Positions 1 through 6,634 of a stretch of 9,919 bases of DNA are shown one piece after another. The stretch spans positions 1-9,919 of the forward strand of contig JALOMC010000058.1 of the NCBI GenBank assembly GCA_025455665.1, written 5' to 3'. Position numbers and translations under genes: made by a program. Positions within the stretch are counted from its first letter, which is position 1. Each line of letters opens with the position of its first letter. Origin of the DNA: Chitinophagaceae bacterium (GTDB lineage: Bacteria > Bacteroidota > Bacteroidia > Chitinophagales > Chitinophagaceae). Under the pieces are notes generated by a model, which was not told the origin of the DNA, searched no databases, and saw only the letters and a list, made by a program, of their open reading frames with translations.

Positions 1-251
1 CAGCCTTTGGCTTTCGTCAGCGCATCGGTGGATGCAAGGCTCCAGGTATACAGGCGCAGGCTGCGGGCATCGAGGCTATCGCGTAGCATGCTGTGGTGCT
101 CTTGCAGCAGCTGGTATAGTGCCTCAAACCTGGCAGTAGCGGGCGCTGTGGCCAAGGCTTTTTCCTTTTGTGAAATAAGTGGCGTTTGGGCGCTGGCCAT
201 GGTGGCCAACCCTGAAATGTATAGTGCCAAAGCTGCCGAAAGTAGCCGCAT
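1..251 (-). CDS. N-terminal part of an exported protein of unknown function (runs off the window)
   Basis: An ATG at 251 opens a frame that stays open for 83 codons to the window edge, so the C-terminus is missing. The N-terminus MRLLSAALALYISGLATMASA followed by QTP looks like a signal peptide cleaved after ASA near residue 21, so the product is probably periplasmic or outer-membrane. The mature part is polar and helical (residues about 28-80, with runs such as ARFEALYQLLQEHHSML) and is reminiscent of the start of helical-repeat sensor or TPR-type proteins. I do not recognise the family. It lies 47 bases downstream of the methyltransferase gene on the same strand and may be the last visible gene of that operon. 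The sequence TAACTTTA (revcomp of 275-282) is one base off the Bacteroidota -7 element and could give it its own promoter, but no good -33 element is visible. Confidence 0.65.
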   Translation of the reverse strand, partial: MRLLSAALALYISGLATMASAQTPLISQKEKALATAPATARFEALYQLLQEHHSMLRDSLDARSLRLYTWSLASTDALTKAKG

Positions 252-298
252 GGTTGACCGGGTAAGGTGTCGGCTAAAGTTAGCAGAAGAAATTGAGC

Positions 299-973
299 TT
301 ATAGCGGACGGTATACAAATACTTCCCCTTCGAGGTATTGAAGGCGGCGGTAATGTGCCATGGATTGAAAGCCGTGCTGAAGCCAGCAAAGTTTATGCTG
401 TGGATTGGCATACAGCAGGTACATCGTTCGCGGTTGCCGCTGCAGGCTGGCCATCACCTGCGCTGCAAACGGCTCCATCACCTCATTGTCAAAGGGATTG
501 AAAAGGAAAATGGTGCCGACATCATCGGGCACCTGCGCTGTGGCGGCGTTTTGCTGCCACAGACGGCACTGCGCCTGCGGGTATCGGTGCTTTACAGCTT
601 GCCACTGCTGCTGGCTGGCGGCTATCATATCCGGGGCAATATCAAAACCATACAGGTGTGTAAAGCCAGTGTGGGCGGCCATGACAAGGGCCCGGCCTTT
701 GCCACAGCCGGCATCTAAAAAGCCCGCATTCAGTGCAGCGGAAGGCAATTGACTTAGCAGGTATTCGCCAATGATAAAACTGACTGGCTGGTAAATGCTG
801 GCGTGCTGGCGGTCTTCAGCACTTAAACCATGTCGCAGGGCATCAATGCCGGTGCTGTACAGCCGGTATTTTTTTTCACCCTGCCATTCTGATCGGATGA
901 CGGCGATGGCCAACCGCACATTCCAGTACCAGGCTATGTACAAAAAGTAGCGGAGGTAGGCCCAGGCTTGCAT
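299..973 (-). CDS. Class I SAM-dependent methyltransferase, small, substrate unknown
   Basis: The product is 224 residues. Residues 85-95 (FLDAGCGKGRA) form the glycine-rich S-adenosylmethionine-binding motif I. The acidic end of strand 2 follows at GFDIAPDM (109-116), and FLFNPFDNEVM (156-166) sits where motif IV of Rossmann methyltransferases falls. The first 27 residues are rich in aromatic and hydrophobic residues (LRYFLYIAWYWNVRLAIAVI) and could lie on or in the inner membrane. I see no signal-peptide cleavage site. Residues 30-65 (GEKKY, TGID, HASIYQPVSF) resemble a Bacteroidota family usually annotated only as class I SAM-dependent methyltransferase. The ATG at 973 lies 5 bases after the recJ stop, so translation is probably coupled. 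The acceptor substrate cannot be told from the sequence. The methyltransferase fold is secure; the biological role is open. Confidence 0.88.
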   Translation of the reverse strand: MQAWAYLRYFLYIAWYWNVRLAIAVIRSEWQGEKKYRLYSTGIDALRHGLSAEDRQHASIYQPVSFIIGEYLLSQLPSAALNAGFLDAGCGKGRALVMAAHTGFTHLYGFDIAPDMIAASQQQWQAVKHRYPQAQCRLWQQNAATAQVPDDVGTIFLFNPFDNEVMEPFAAQVMASLQRQPRTMYLLYANPQHKLCWLQHGFQSMAHYRRLQYLEGEVFVYRPL

Positions 974-978
974 GCGTA

Positions 979-2685
979 TTAGTCTGGTTGGTCCGAGGGC
1001 TTGATGTCAATGACCCGCAGTTGAATTCTTCGCTGACCCTGCCACACATTTTCATCAAGGGTAAAGGCTACATCGATGGCTACATTAGGTCGCAGCAGGT
1101 CGAACTTGTCGGCCATACCAAAGCCAATACCATCCATTACTACCGCTCCCTGCTTCAGGCTAAACTTCAGGTGGGCTTCTTTTACCACCCTGCTGCCCCC
1201 GGTTTCATACACCCTGCGGGCTACAAATACCGGCCGCATGTTTTCGGGGCCAAATGGTTCCATTTGGCAGATGATATTGTAAAAGGATGGGTTGATGTCT
1301 TTGAATTCCAGCTCAGTGTCGATGGTCACTTCTGGCACCAAGGATGCGGGCGAAATCGTTTGCTGTACAATGGATTCAAACCGTTCGCAAAATGCGTCCA
1401 CATTTTCACGCTTCAGCGTAAGGCCGGCCGCGTAAAAATGCCCGCCATAGCTGTCCAGTAGATCCTTGCATTGGTGAATGGCTTCGTACACATTAAAACC
1501 CAGTACGCTGCGGGCTGAGCCAGATACTTTTTCGCCGCTATTGGTTAAAATGATCGTCGGGCGATAATACTTATCGATAAGGCGGCTGGCTACAATACCC
1601 ACCACGCCTTTGTGCCAATGGCTTTGATACAAAACAGTGGTGCGGCGTTGGCCATTGGCAGCATCCTGTTCCAACAAGGCCAGTGCCTCTTCGGTAATGC
1701 TGCTATCGGCTTCGCGGCGGTCGGTATTGTCTTCTTGCAGTTGTCGGGCCAGTTCTATTGCCCGCTGTTCATCTTGCTCTATAAAAAGCTCTACCGCTTT
1801 GCGGGCATCATCCATGCGGCCCGCTGCATTTACTCGCGGCGCAATGGCAAATACCAGGTTGTTTACATGCAGTTGCTCCGTGAGGCCCGCCAGCTGTATC
1901 AGCGCTTTGATGCCGGTAGAAGGTTGGGTATTTACCCGCTGCAGCCCAAAATAAGTAAGCACCCGGTTTTCGCCTACCATGGGTACAATATCGGCTGCTA
2001 TGGCCGTGGCTACCAGGTCCAGGTAGCGATGCCAGTATTCATCGGGCAGCTGTAGCTGCTGGCACATGGCCTGCATCAGTTTCAGCCCCACTCCGCAGCC
2101 GCAAAGCTCTTTAAACGGGTAGGGGCAATCCTGTTGCTTCGCATTCAATATTGCCACCGCTGCGGGCAAGGTTTCGTCGGGCAGGTGATGGTCGCAAATG
2201 ATGAAGTCAATGCCGGCACTGGCTGCGTACGCTACAAGTTCTACCGATTTGATGCCGCAGTCCAGCGACACAATAAGCTGTACACCGTTGTCAATCGCAT
2301 AATCGATGCCCGCCTTGCTCACACCGTACCCTTCGCGGTAGCGGTGCGGTATGTAAAATTCGGCATTGGCCCCCAGCGACTGCAAAAACTGAAACATGCA
2401 GGCTACCGACGTTGTGCCATCTACATCATAGTCACCGTACACCAGTATTTTCTCCTGTTGATCCAGCGCCAGGGTCAGCCGGGCTACGGCTTTGTCCATG
2501 TCCTTCATCAGCCAGGGGCTGTGCAGTTCGGCCAGCGATGGTCTGAAATACTGCTTGGCCAGTTCGAAGCTGCTGCCGCCCCGCTGCACCAGCAGCCGGC
2601 ATATGGCAGTGTTGATGCGCAACGAGGCCTGCAGGTCTTGCACCTGCTCTTCATCACAATCCAATACCCGCCATCGTTTTTGCAT
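979..2685 (-). CDS. recJ: Single-stranded-DNA-specific exonuclease RecJ
   Basis: RecJ degrades single-stranded DNA 5' to 3' in the cytoplasm, acting in RecFOR recombination, base-excision and mismatch repair. In the 568-residue product, the DHH phosphoesterase motif I is VYGDYDVDGTTS (about residues 82-93). A second acidic motif follows at SLDCG (about 140-144), and the name-giving DHH motif is IICDHHLPD (about 163-171). The DHHA1 domain carries YGGHFYAAG (about 413-421) in place of the usual GGHxxAAG signature. The C-terminal OB-like region includes the conserved MEPFGPENMRPVF (about 475-487). The length is normal for the family and all metal-binding motifs are present. An in-frame GTG at 2721 would add 12 residues, six bases after the upstream stop. 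I prefer the ATG at 2685 because MQKRWRVL matches typical RecJ starts. It is second in the operon, after the polyprenyl synthase. Confidence 0.96.
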   Translation of the reverse strand: MQKRWRVLDCDEEQVQDLQASLRINTAICRLLVQRGGSSFELAKQYFRPSLAELHSPWLMKDMDKAVARLTLALDQQEKILVYGDYDVDGTTSVACMFQFLQSLGANAEFYIPHRYREGYGVSKAGIDYAIDNGVQLIVSLDCGIKSVELVAYAASAGIDFIICDHHLPDETLPAAVAILNAKQQDCPYPFKELCGCGVGLKLMQAMCQQLQLPDEYWHRYLDLVATAIAADIVPMVGENRVLTYFGLQRVNTQPSTGIKALIQLAGLTEQLHVNNLVFAIAPRVNAAGRMDDARKAVELFIEQDEQRAIELARQLQEDNTDRREADSSITEEALALLEQDAANGQRRTTVLYQSHWHKGVVGIVASRLIDKYYRPTIILTNSGEKVSGSARSVLGFNVYEAIHQCKDLLDSYGGHFYAAGLTLKRENVDAFCERFESIVQQTISPASLVPEVTIDTELEFKDINPSFYNIICQMEPFGPENMRPVFVARRVYETGGSRVVKEAHLKFSLKQGAVVMDGIGFGMADKFDLLRPNVAIDVAFTLDENVWQGQRRIQLRVIDIKPSDQPD

Positions 2686-2727
2686 AGCTCGAATGTAATA
2701 CTCAGCAGGCTTACGGCCCACCGCGTA

Positions 2728-3693
2728 TCAATACCTTCTTTTTGTAGTAAAATCCACCAGTTCCATCAGGGCCGATTGCACTTCGCCTGGCCCGAAACCG
2801 TTCAGAATATTGGCAGCTTCATCCTGGTAGGCCATCATTTTTTGCTCAGCATATTGGATGCCGCCACTGGCTTTCACCTGTTGGATCAGCCATTGTACTT
2901 TTTCAGGCTGCTTATTTTCGTTTTTGATGGCATAAATCATTTTTTGCCGCAACGACGCCGACGCATTGTTCAGGGTGTAAATCATGGGCAGGGTCAGCTT
3001 TTTCTCTTTGATGTCGTTGCCGGTTGGCTTGCCTACATTGTCCGTTCCGTAGTCAAAGAGGTCGTCTTTCATTTGAAATGCCATCCCCACCAGCTCGCCG
3101 AAACGGTGCATTTGGGCGGCGTTTTCCCGACTGCCGGTGGTACTGTAGGCGCCGGCGGCGCAGGCCGAGGCCAGCAGCGAAGCGGTTTTGCTGCGGATGA
3201 TCTCGAGATAAACATCCTCCTTCAGGTTCAGGCGTCGAGATTTCTCCAATTGCAGCAGTTCACCTTCAATAATGCTTCGAATAGCACTGCTCATGATGCC
3301 CAATATCTCAAAGTCGCGGTTGTCCACCGATAAAAGCATGCCTTTGCTGAGCAGGTAGTCGCCTACTAAAACTGCTACTTTATTCTTCCAAAGAGCATTT
3401 ATAGAGAAAAAACCTCTGCGTTCGAGGCTTTCGTCCACCACATCGTCGTGTACCAGGGTGGCGGTATGCAGCAGCTCTACCAGGCTGGCTGCCCGGTAAG
3501 TCACATCCGAGACCGGGCCGAAAAGCTTGGCCGAAAGCAATACAAAGCGGGGACGCATTTGCTTGCCCTTGCGGTTGATGACGTAGTGGGTGATGCGATC
3601 CAGCAGAGGCGCCTTACTTTTTACCGCCTCCTTGAACTTGATTTCGAAAGTGGCCAGTTCCTGATCGATGATATGCGAAAAATTATTGCCCAA
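2728..3693 (-). CDS. Trans-polyprenyl diphosphate synthase (all-E, medium or long chain)
   Basis: This enzyme extends farnesyl or geranylgeranyl diphosphate with isopentenyl diphosphate units to make the side chain of menaquinone. The 321-residue product shows the substrate-binding GKQMRPRF (43-50), the first aspartate-rich motif VHDDVVDESLERRG (81-94), the SKT lysine (169), the second aspartate-rich motif QMKDDLFDY (207-215), and the following GKPTGNDIKEKK (221-232). The residues four and five places before the first DD are small (Thr79, Ala78), as in long-chain enzymes, so hepta- or octaprenyl diphosphate is likely. Menaquinone-7 is usual in Chitinophagaceae, which favours heptaprenyl, but chain length is inference. 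The start is odd. The frame upstream is closed by TAA and the only usable initiator before Met45 is a TTG at 3693, with an out-of-frame ATG four bases earlier. It is first in a minus-strand operon with recJ. Confidence 0.93.
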   Translation of the reverse strand: MGNNFSHIIDQELATFEIKFKEAVKSKAPLLDRITHYVINRKGKQMRPRFVLLSAKLFGPVSDVTYRAASLVELLHTATLVHDDVVDESLERRGFFSINALWKNKVAVLVGDYLLSKGMLLSVDNRDFEILGIMSSAIRSIIEGELLQLEKSRRLNLKEDVYLEIIRSKTASLLASACAAGAYSTTGSRENAAQMHRFGELVGMAFQMKDDLFDYGTDNVGKPTGNDIKEKKLTLPMIYTLNNASASLRQKMIYAIKNENKQPEKVQWLIQQVKASGGIQYAEQKMMAYQDEAANILNGFGPGEVQSALMELVDFTTKRRY

Positions 3694-3878
3694 GCATGGA
3701 TAGTTGGCGGCAAATTAAGCGAGATTTATTCGATGTACCGACGTTGGTTGGGAAAACCACCCTGGGAAATACAGCATTAAAAGCATGAAATACAAGGTAT
3801 TAAAATTTGTTTATTAGGTGGCTGTGGCTATTTTTGCCACGATTACCCTCGAAATTCAAAAATCATAACTAGTTTCTT
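3694..3878. other. Divergent intergenic region between polyprenyl synthase and barrel-protein genes
   Basis: This 185-base stretch separates two divergently transcribed units. The right half carries a strong rightward promoter (3806-3836). For the leftward unit, the best -7 candidate is TTAATTTG on the minus strand (revcomp of 3711-3718), one base off consensus and about 18 bases before the TTG start, but it has no convincing -33 partner. A 23-codon minus-strand frame (3715-3786) is open but has nothing to support it. No hairpin with a T-run is seen. Confidence 0.6.
3806..3836 (+). promoter_or_regulatory. Bacteroidota sigma-ABfr-type promoter for the barrel/OmpA gene pair
   Basis: A -33 element TTTG (3806-3809) is followed after 19 bases by TATTTTTG (3829-3836). 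This matches the Bacteroidota housekeeping consensus TTTG-N19-21-TAnnTTTG exactly. Transcription would begin near 3841, giving a leader of about 38 bases before the ATG at 3879. The leader has no obvious Shine-Dalgarno sequence, as is common in this phylum. The exact match fits strong expression of an abundant envelope protein; expression level is inference. Confidence 0.7.
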
Positions 3879-4832
3879 ATGGCAAGCAAAAAAGTCACAC
3901 TGTTAGCGGTTTTGGTGATGGTAGTGGGCTCCAGTGCTTTTGCCCAGCTGGGCGGTGTGCTGGATTACCAAGACTCAACCAAAATCAAATCGAAGAAGCT
4001 CCCACAGTTCAACGAGTGGAAGAGCAATTCGAAGTCTAATTTCTTCCCTCCCGTTCCCCGTGCCATGGGCCAGCTGTCTCTCAATGCTGGTTTGGTACTG
4101 CTGGATGGCGACTGTCCCACCAACCCTGGCTTCAACGTTGGTGTTTCCTACCGCAAAGCGTTGGGCTATGTAGTGTCACTTCGTGCTGGTTTCAACTATG
4201 CGCAAGCACGTGGATTGGATTACCGTAGAAACGGCAATCTAGGCAATAGCCAGGCACTACAGGTTTATCGGTTGCCGAATCCGGTGAACCCCAGCGTTGT
4301 AGGACCTGGTTGGTACGTACATAGCTTTCAAAGCACCTTGCTTACTCCATCATTGGATCTGATTTTCAATCTGAACAACATCATGTTCCACCGCAAGAGC
4401 AGCAAGTTCGCTTTCTACGGTTTGGTGGGTTATACTCCCACTATCTACCGCACTAAGCTTGATGCACTTGCTGGTGCTCGTCCTTACGGTTTCAATACTT
4501 TGAACGATGCATTCTTTGAGCGTCCCCGGAAAGAGATTCGCAGCGATCTGAAGGACTTCTTCGATGGTGATTATGAAACCTTTGCTAATGTCAACGACCG
4601 TTCGCCCAACTTCAACAATAGCGGCAACGACAGGTTCCAAATCCGCCACAGCATCAATGTTGGCCTGGGTACTGAGTTCCGCATTGCCCGTCGCATGTCG
4701 CTCGGTTTCGAACTGAAGCAGATCTTCACCCGCGACGATTATATCGACGGTTGGTTCCTGAACAACGGCGGCCTCACTCCTGACAAGGACAACCTGTTGT
4801 TCTCAAACCTGTTCATCAACTTTAACCTCTAA
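3879..4832 (+). CDS. Outer-membrane beta-barrel protein (detached OmpA barrel half)
   Basis: The product is 317 residues. Residues 1-22 form a clear signal peptide (hydrophobic VTLLAVLVMVV, cleavage after SSAFA, mature start QLGG). The mature chain shows alternating hydrophobic and polar stretches typical of barrel strands: GQLSLNAGLVLL (64-75), GFNVGVSYRKAL (84-95), YVVSLRAGFNYAQA (97-110), TPSLDLIFNLNNIMFH (156-171), KFAFYGLVGYTPTIY (176-190), INVGLGTEFRIARRMSLGFELKQIF (259-283). It ends in NLFINFNL, a strand-like C-terminus. I recognise it as the barrel region of Chitinophagaceae OmpA-family proteins, with HRKSSK before a strand and a TKLDAL-xxA-xPYGF segment. In the relatives I recall, the chain continues directly into an OmpA domain; here it stops and the OmpA domain is the next gene, 47 bases on. 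It is probably structural or pore-forming in the outer membrane; no ligand can be inferred. Its own strong promoter lies upstream. Confidence 0.85.
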   Translation: MASKKVTLLAVLVMVVGSSAFAQLGGVLDYQDSTKIKSKKLPQFNEWKSNSKSNFFPPVPRAMGQLSLNAGLVLLDGDCPTNPGFNVGVSYRKALGYVVSLRAGFNYAQARGLDYRRNGNLGNSQALQVYRLPNPVNPSVVGPGWYVHSFQSTLLTPSLDLIFNLNNIMFHRKSSKFAFYGLVGYTPTIYRTKLDALAGARPYGFNTLNDAFFERPRKEIRSDLKDFFDGDYETFANVNDRSPNFNNSGNDRFQIRHSINVGLGTEFRIARRMSLGFELKQIFTRDDYIDGWFLNNGGLTPDKDNLLFSNLFINFNL

Positions 4833-4879
4833 TCCAGCGGTCGAAGCCTATTCGTTCACAGAACAAAGCAGTAACAACT

Positions 4880-5677
4880 ATGAAAAACACTAAATATTTC
4901 TTCCTGGTGGCTTTGAGCATGGTGATTGGCGGCACGCTGGTGGCCCAATCGACCGACAAAGCCTCTTACAAGAAGCAGTCTGGCGCCAGCGATAAGAAAG
5001 TAGCCCCCCTGTGGTGGTACAACCCGCTGGCTTACCCCTACAGCGAAATCAGCAACCCCAGCATCATGAAGTTTCCGAAGCCTGTATTGGACGACTCGGA
5101 CAACGATGGCGTAGCTGACCAATTTGATATTGAGCCAAACACGCCCGCGGGCTGCCCGGTTGATACCAAAGGCAAAAGCCGCGACACAGATGGCGATGGC
5201 GTACCTGACTGCCGCGACAAGGAACTGATCACCCCCACTACCTGCCAGCCTGTTGATGCCGATGGTGTAGGTAAGTGCCCGGATCCTGCTTGCTGCACAG
5301 CAATAGTGGCACCCCCACCTGCCTGCAACATAGGCAGCCTGCCCAGCGTACAGTTTACCAGTGGTGCCGCTGGCCTGAATGCAGCCGGTAAGGCCATTCT
5401 GGATGCTGCCGCCGCTAGCATCAAAGCCAATCCCATTTGTAAAATTTGCGTAGTGGGCCACGGTGGTGCCAGCAAGCGTGAGCAGCAGCTAAGCTGGGAT
5501 CGTGTGAATGCCGTAATCAACTACCTGGTTGAAAATCAGGGCATTGGCCGCGAACGTTTCGTGTTTAAGTACGGCGAAGAGGGCGATGCCAACACCGTAG
5601 ATCTGCAAGAGTGCAACGGCGAAGAAGGTCCTAACACCGTTCCGGCTCCGCACCCGCAGTACCGCAAAACCAAGTAA
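4880..5677 (+). CDS. OmpA-family protein with TSP3-like repeats and degenerate OmpA domain
   Basis: The product is 265 residues. A signal peptide (MKNTKYFFLVALSMVIGG, cleavage after VAQ, about residue 23) is followed by a short linker. Next comes a segment APLWWYNPLAYPYSEI (42-57) that resembles the post-barrel linker of fused OmpA relatives. Residues 71-113 contain calcium-binding thrombospondin-3-like repeats (DDSDNDGVAD, DTDGDGVPD). Residues 122-149 are cysteine- and proline-rich. Residues 150-235 form an OmpA-like domain: SVQFTSGAAGLN, the ICVVGHGG strand, QQLSWDRVNAVINYLVE helix, and IGRERFVFKYGEEGD. The HTD-type aspartate that contacts diaminopimelate is replaced (GHGG), and the usual NxxLS asparagine is Glu201, while Arg208 of the LSxxR motif is kept. 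There are ten cysteines. It is co-transcribed with the barrel gene and ends 23 bases before a terminator. It probably sits in the periplasm, bridging outer membrane and cell wall; peptidoglycan binding is uncertain. Confidence 0.88.
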   Translation: MKNTKYFFLVALSMVIGGTLVAQSTDKASYKKQSGASDKKVAPLWWYNPLAYPYSEISNPSIMKFPKPVLDDSDNDGVADQFDIEPNTPAGCPVDTKGKSRDTDGDGVPDCRDKELITPTTCQPVDADGVGKCPDPACCTAIVAPPPACNIGSLPSVQFTSGAAGLNAAGKAILDAAAASIKANPICKICVVGHGGASKREQQLSWDRVNAVINYLVENQGIGRERFVFKYGEEGDANTVDLQECNGEEGPNTVPAPHPQYRKTK

Positions 5678-5700
5678 CAGTGACTTTTTGCTATAATGAC

Positions 5701-5731
5701 GGCCCCTCCGTTTTCGGAGGGGCCTTTTTAT
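5701..5731 (+). terminator. Rho-independent terminator of the barrel/OmpA operon
   Basis: A perfect 10-bp inverted repeat, GGCCCCTCCG (5701-5710) and CGGAGGGGCC (5715-5724), encloses a TTTT loop and is followed at once by TTTTTATT. It begins 23 bases after the OmpA stop codon. The GC-rich stem and T-run make this a strong intrinsic terminator separating the OmpA pair from bamD. Confidence 0.9.
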
Positions 5732-5769
5732 TGAAGCCTTAACGCTCTGAAACAGCGGGGAGGTTTAGC

Positions 5770-5802
5770 TTGTGCCCGTATGGTTGTTTTTAGCTACTTT
5801 TG
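5770..5802 (+). promoter_or_regulatory. Promoter of bamD, lying almost on the start codon
   Basis: TACTTTTG (5795-5802) matches the Bacteroidota -7 element TAnnTTTG. A TTG at 5770-5772 is a possible -33 element, though the 22-base spacer is slightly long. Transcription would start near 5806-5808, giving a leader of under ten bases before the ATG at 5813. It also lies downstream of an alternative ATG at 5780, which argues against that start. Confidence 0.5.
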
Positions 5803-5812
5803 CCGGCCTTCT

Positions 5813-6634
5813 ATGCGTCTATCTATTCTATTGGTGGGTTTTTGTTTGTTCGCTGCAGGATGCTCCGATATCGGAAAAATCCTGAAAAGCAGTGATTATG
5901 ACATGAAGCTCAAAAGGGCTAACCAGTACTACGATGCAAAGAAGTGGGACAAAGCGCAGCTCATTTATGAAGATGTGATGCCAATTATAAAAGGATCGCC
6001 AGAGTATGAGCAAGCGTATTACCGGTGGGCTTACTGCCACTACAATCAGCGTGATTATCTGAATGCTGAAAATCTGTTCAAGGGCTTCTTTGAAAATTTT
6101 CCGAACAGCCCAAAGGCAGAAGAGGCAGAGTTCATGCGGGCTTTTTGCTTTTATAAGCAATCGCCCAAGCCTGAGTTGGATCAGACACCTACCGGTAAGG
6201 CCATCGGGCTGTTGCAGGCGTACATTAATACCCACCCGGGCTCACCGCGGTTGAAAGAGGCCAGCGATATGATTGATGCGCTACGCATCAAATTGGAGAT
6301 CAAAGATTATAGAAGTGCAGAGCTGTACTACAATATGGGATTTTACAAGGCAGCTGCTACAGCTTTTACTGAGCTGTTGAATGCCTACCCCGACTCGCCC
6401 CAGGGGGATGAGTACAAGCTGATGGTGGTAAAAAGCTGGTATAAGTACGCCGAAAACAGCTACGAGTACCGCCAGAGCGAACGTTTTGAACGGGTATTGA
6501 ATGAGTGTGCCGATTTTGTAGATCGCTTTCCGGACAGTAAGCTGACAAGCGATGTCAGCCGCTATAAATCATTAACCGAAAACAACTTAAAAAACATAAA
6601 GAATGAGCAAGCTAAGGCGACAACTCAGCGCTAA
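5813..6634 (+). CDS. bamD: Outer-membrane protein assembly lipoprotein BamD
   Basis: BamD is the essential lipoprotein partner of BamA in inserting beta-barrel proteins into the outer membrane. The 273-residue product starts MRLSILLVGFCLFAAGC, a lipoprotein signal peptide with Cys17 as the acylated residue. The mature part is a chain of TPR-like helical pairs: KRANQYYDAKKWDKAQLIYEDVM (34-56), YYRWAYCHYNQRDYLNAENLFKGFFENFPNSPKAEEAEFM (69-108), YYNMGFYKAAATAFTELLNAYPDSPQGDEYKLMVVKSWYKYAENS (172-216), and a last helix region to about 257. The conserved YP/FP-x-SP turns between repeats are present (NFPNSP, AYPDSP, RFPDSK). An in-frame ATG at 5780 would add 11 residues, but it lies upstream of the probable -7 element and would displace the lipoprotein signal. 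The 3' end overlaps rpoZ by 32 bases. Confidence 0.93.
   Translation: MRLSILLVGFCLFAAGCSDIGKILKSSDYDMKLKRANQYYDAKKWDKAQLIYEDVMPIIKGSPEYEQAYYRWAYCHYNQRDYLNAENLFKGFFENFPNSPKAEEAEFMRAFCFYKQSPKPELDQTPTGKAIGLLQAYINTHPGSPRLKEASDMIDALRIKLEIKDYRSAELYYNMGFYKAAATAFTELLNAYPDSPQGDEYKLMVVKSWYKYAENSYEYRQSERFERVLNECADFVDRFPDSKLTSDVSRYKSLTENNLKNIKNEQAKATTQR

Noticed and set aside
7..501. A 164-codon plus-strand frame at the left edge
   Set aside because: It crosses the gap between the partial exported protein and the methyltransferase on the other strand, has no domain, and would overlap two better-supported genes.
2134..3333. A 399-codon open frame on the plus strand opposite recJ and the polyprenyl synthase
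   Set aside because: It runs across the boundary between two clearly real minus-strand genes. Its protein has no recognisable domain, and both opposing frames carry full family motifs. It is a shadow frame.
3715..3786. A 23-codon minus-strand frame in the divergent intergenic region, possible leader peptide
   Set aside because: There is no ribosome-binding context, no codon bias or hairpin nearby, and no family resemblance. Chance is sufficient.
4856..5461. A 201-codon minus-strand frame opposite the OmpA-domain gene
   Set aside because: Its composition reflects the codon positions of the sense gene, it has no motif, and the sense protein is well supported.
5780..5812. Upstream in-frame ATG extending BamD by 11 residues
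   Set aside because: The extension would cover the probable -7 promoter element and push the lipoprotein signal away from the N-terminus.
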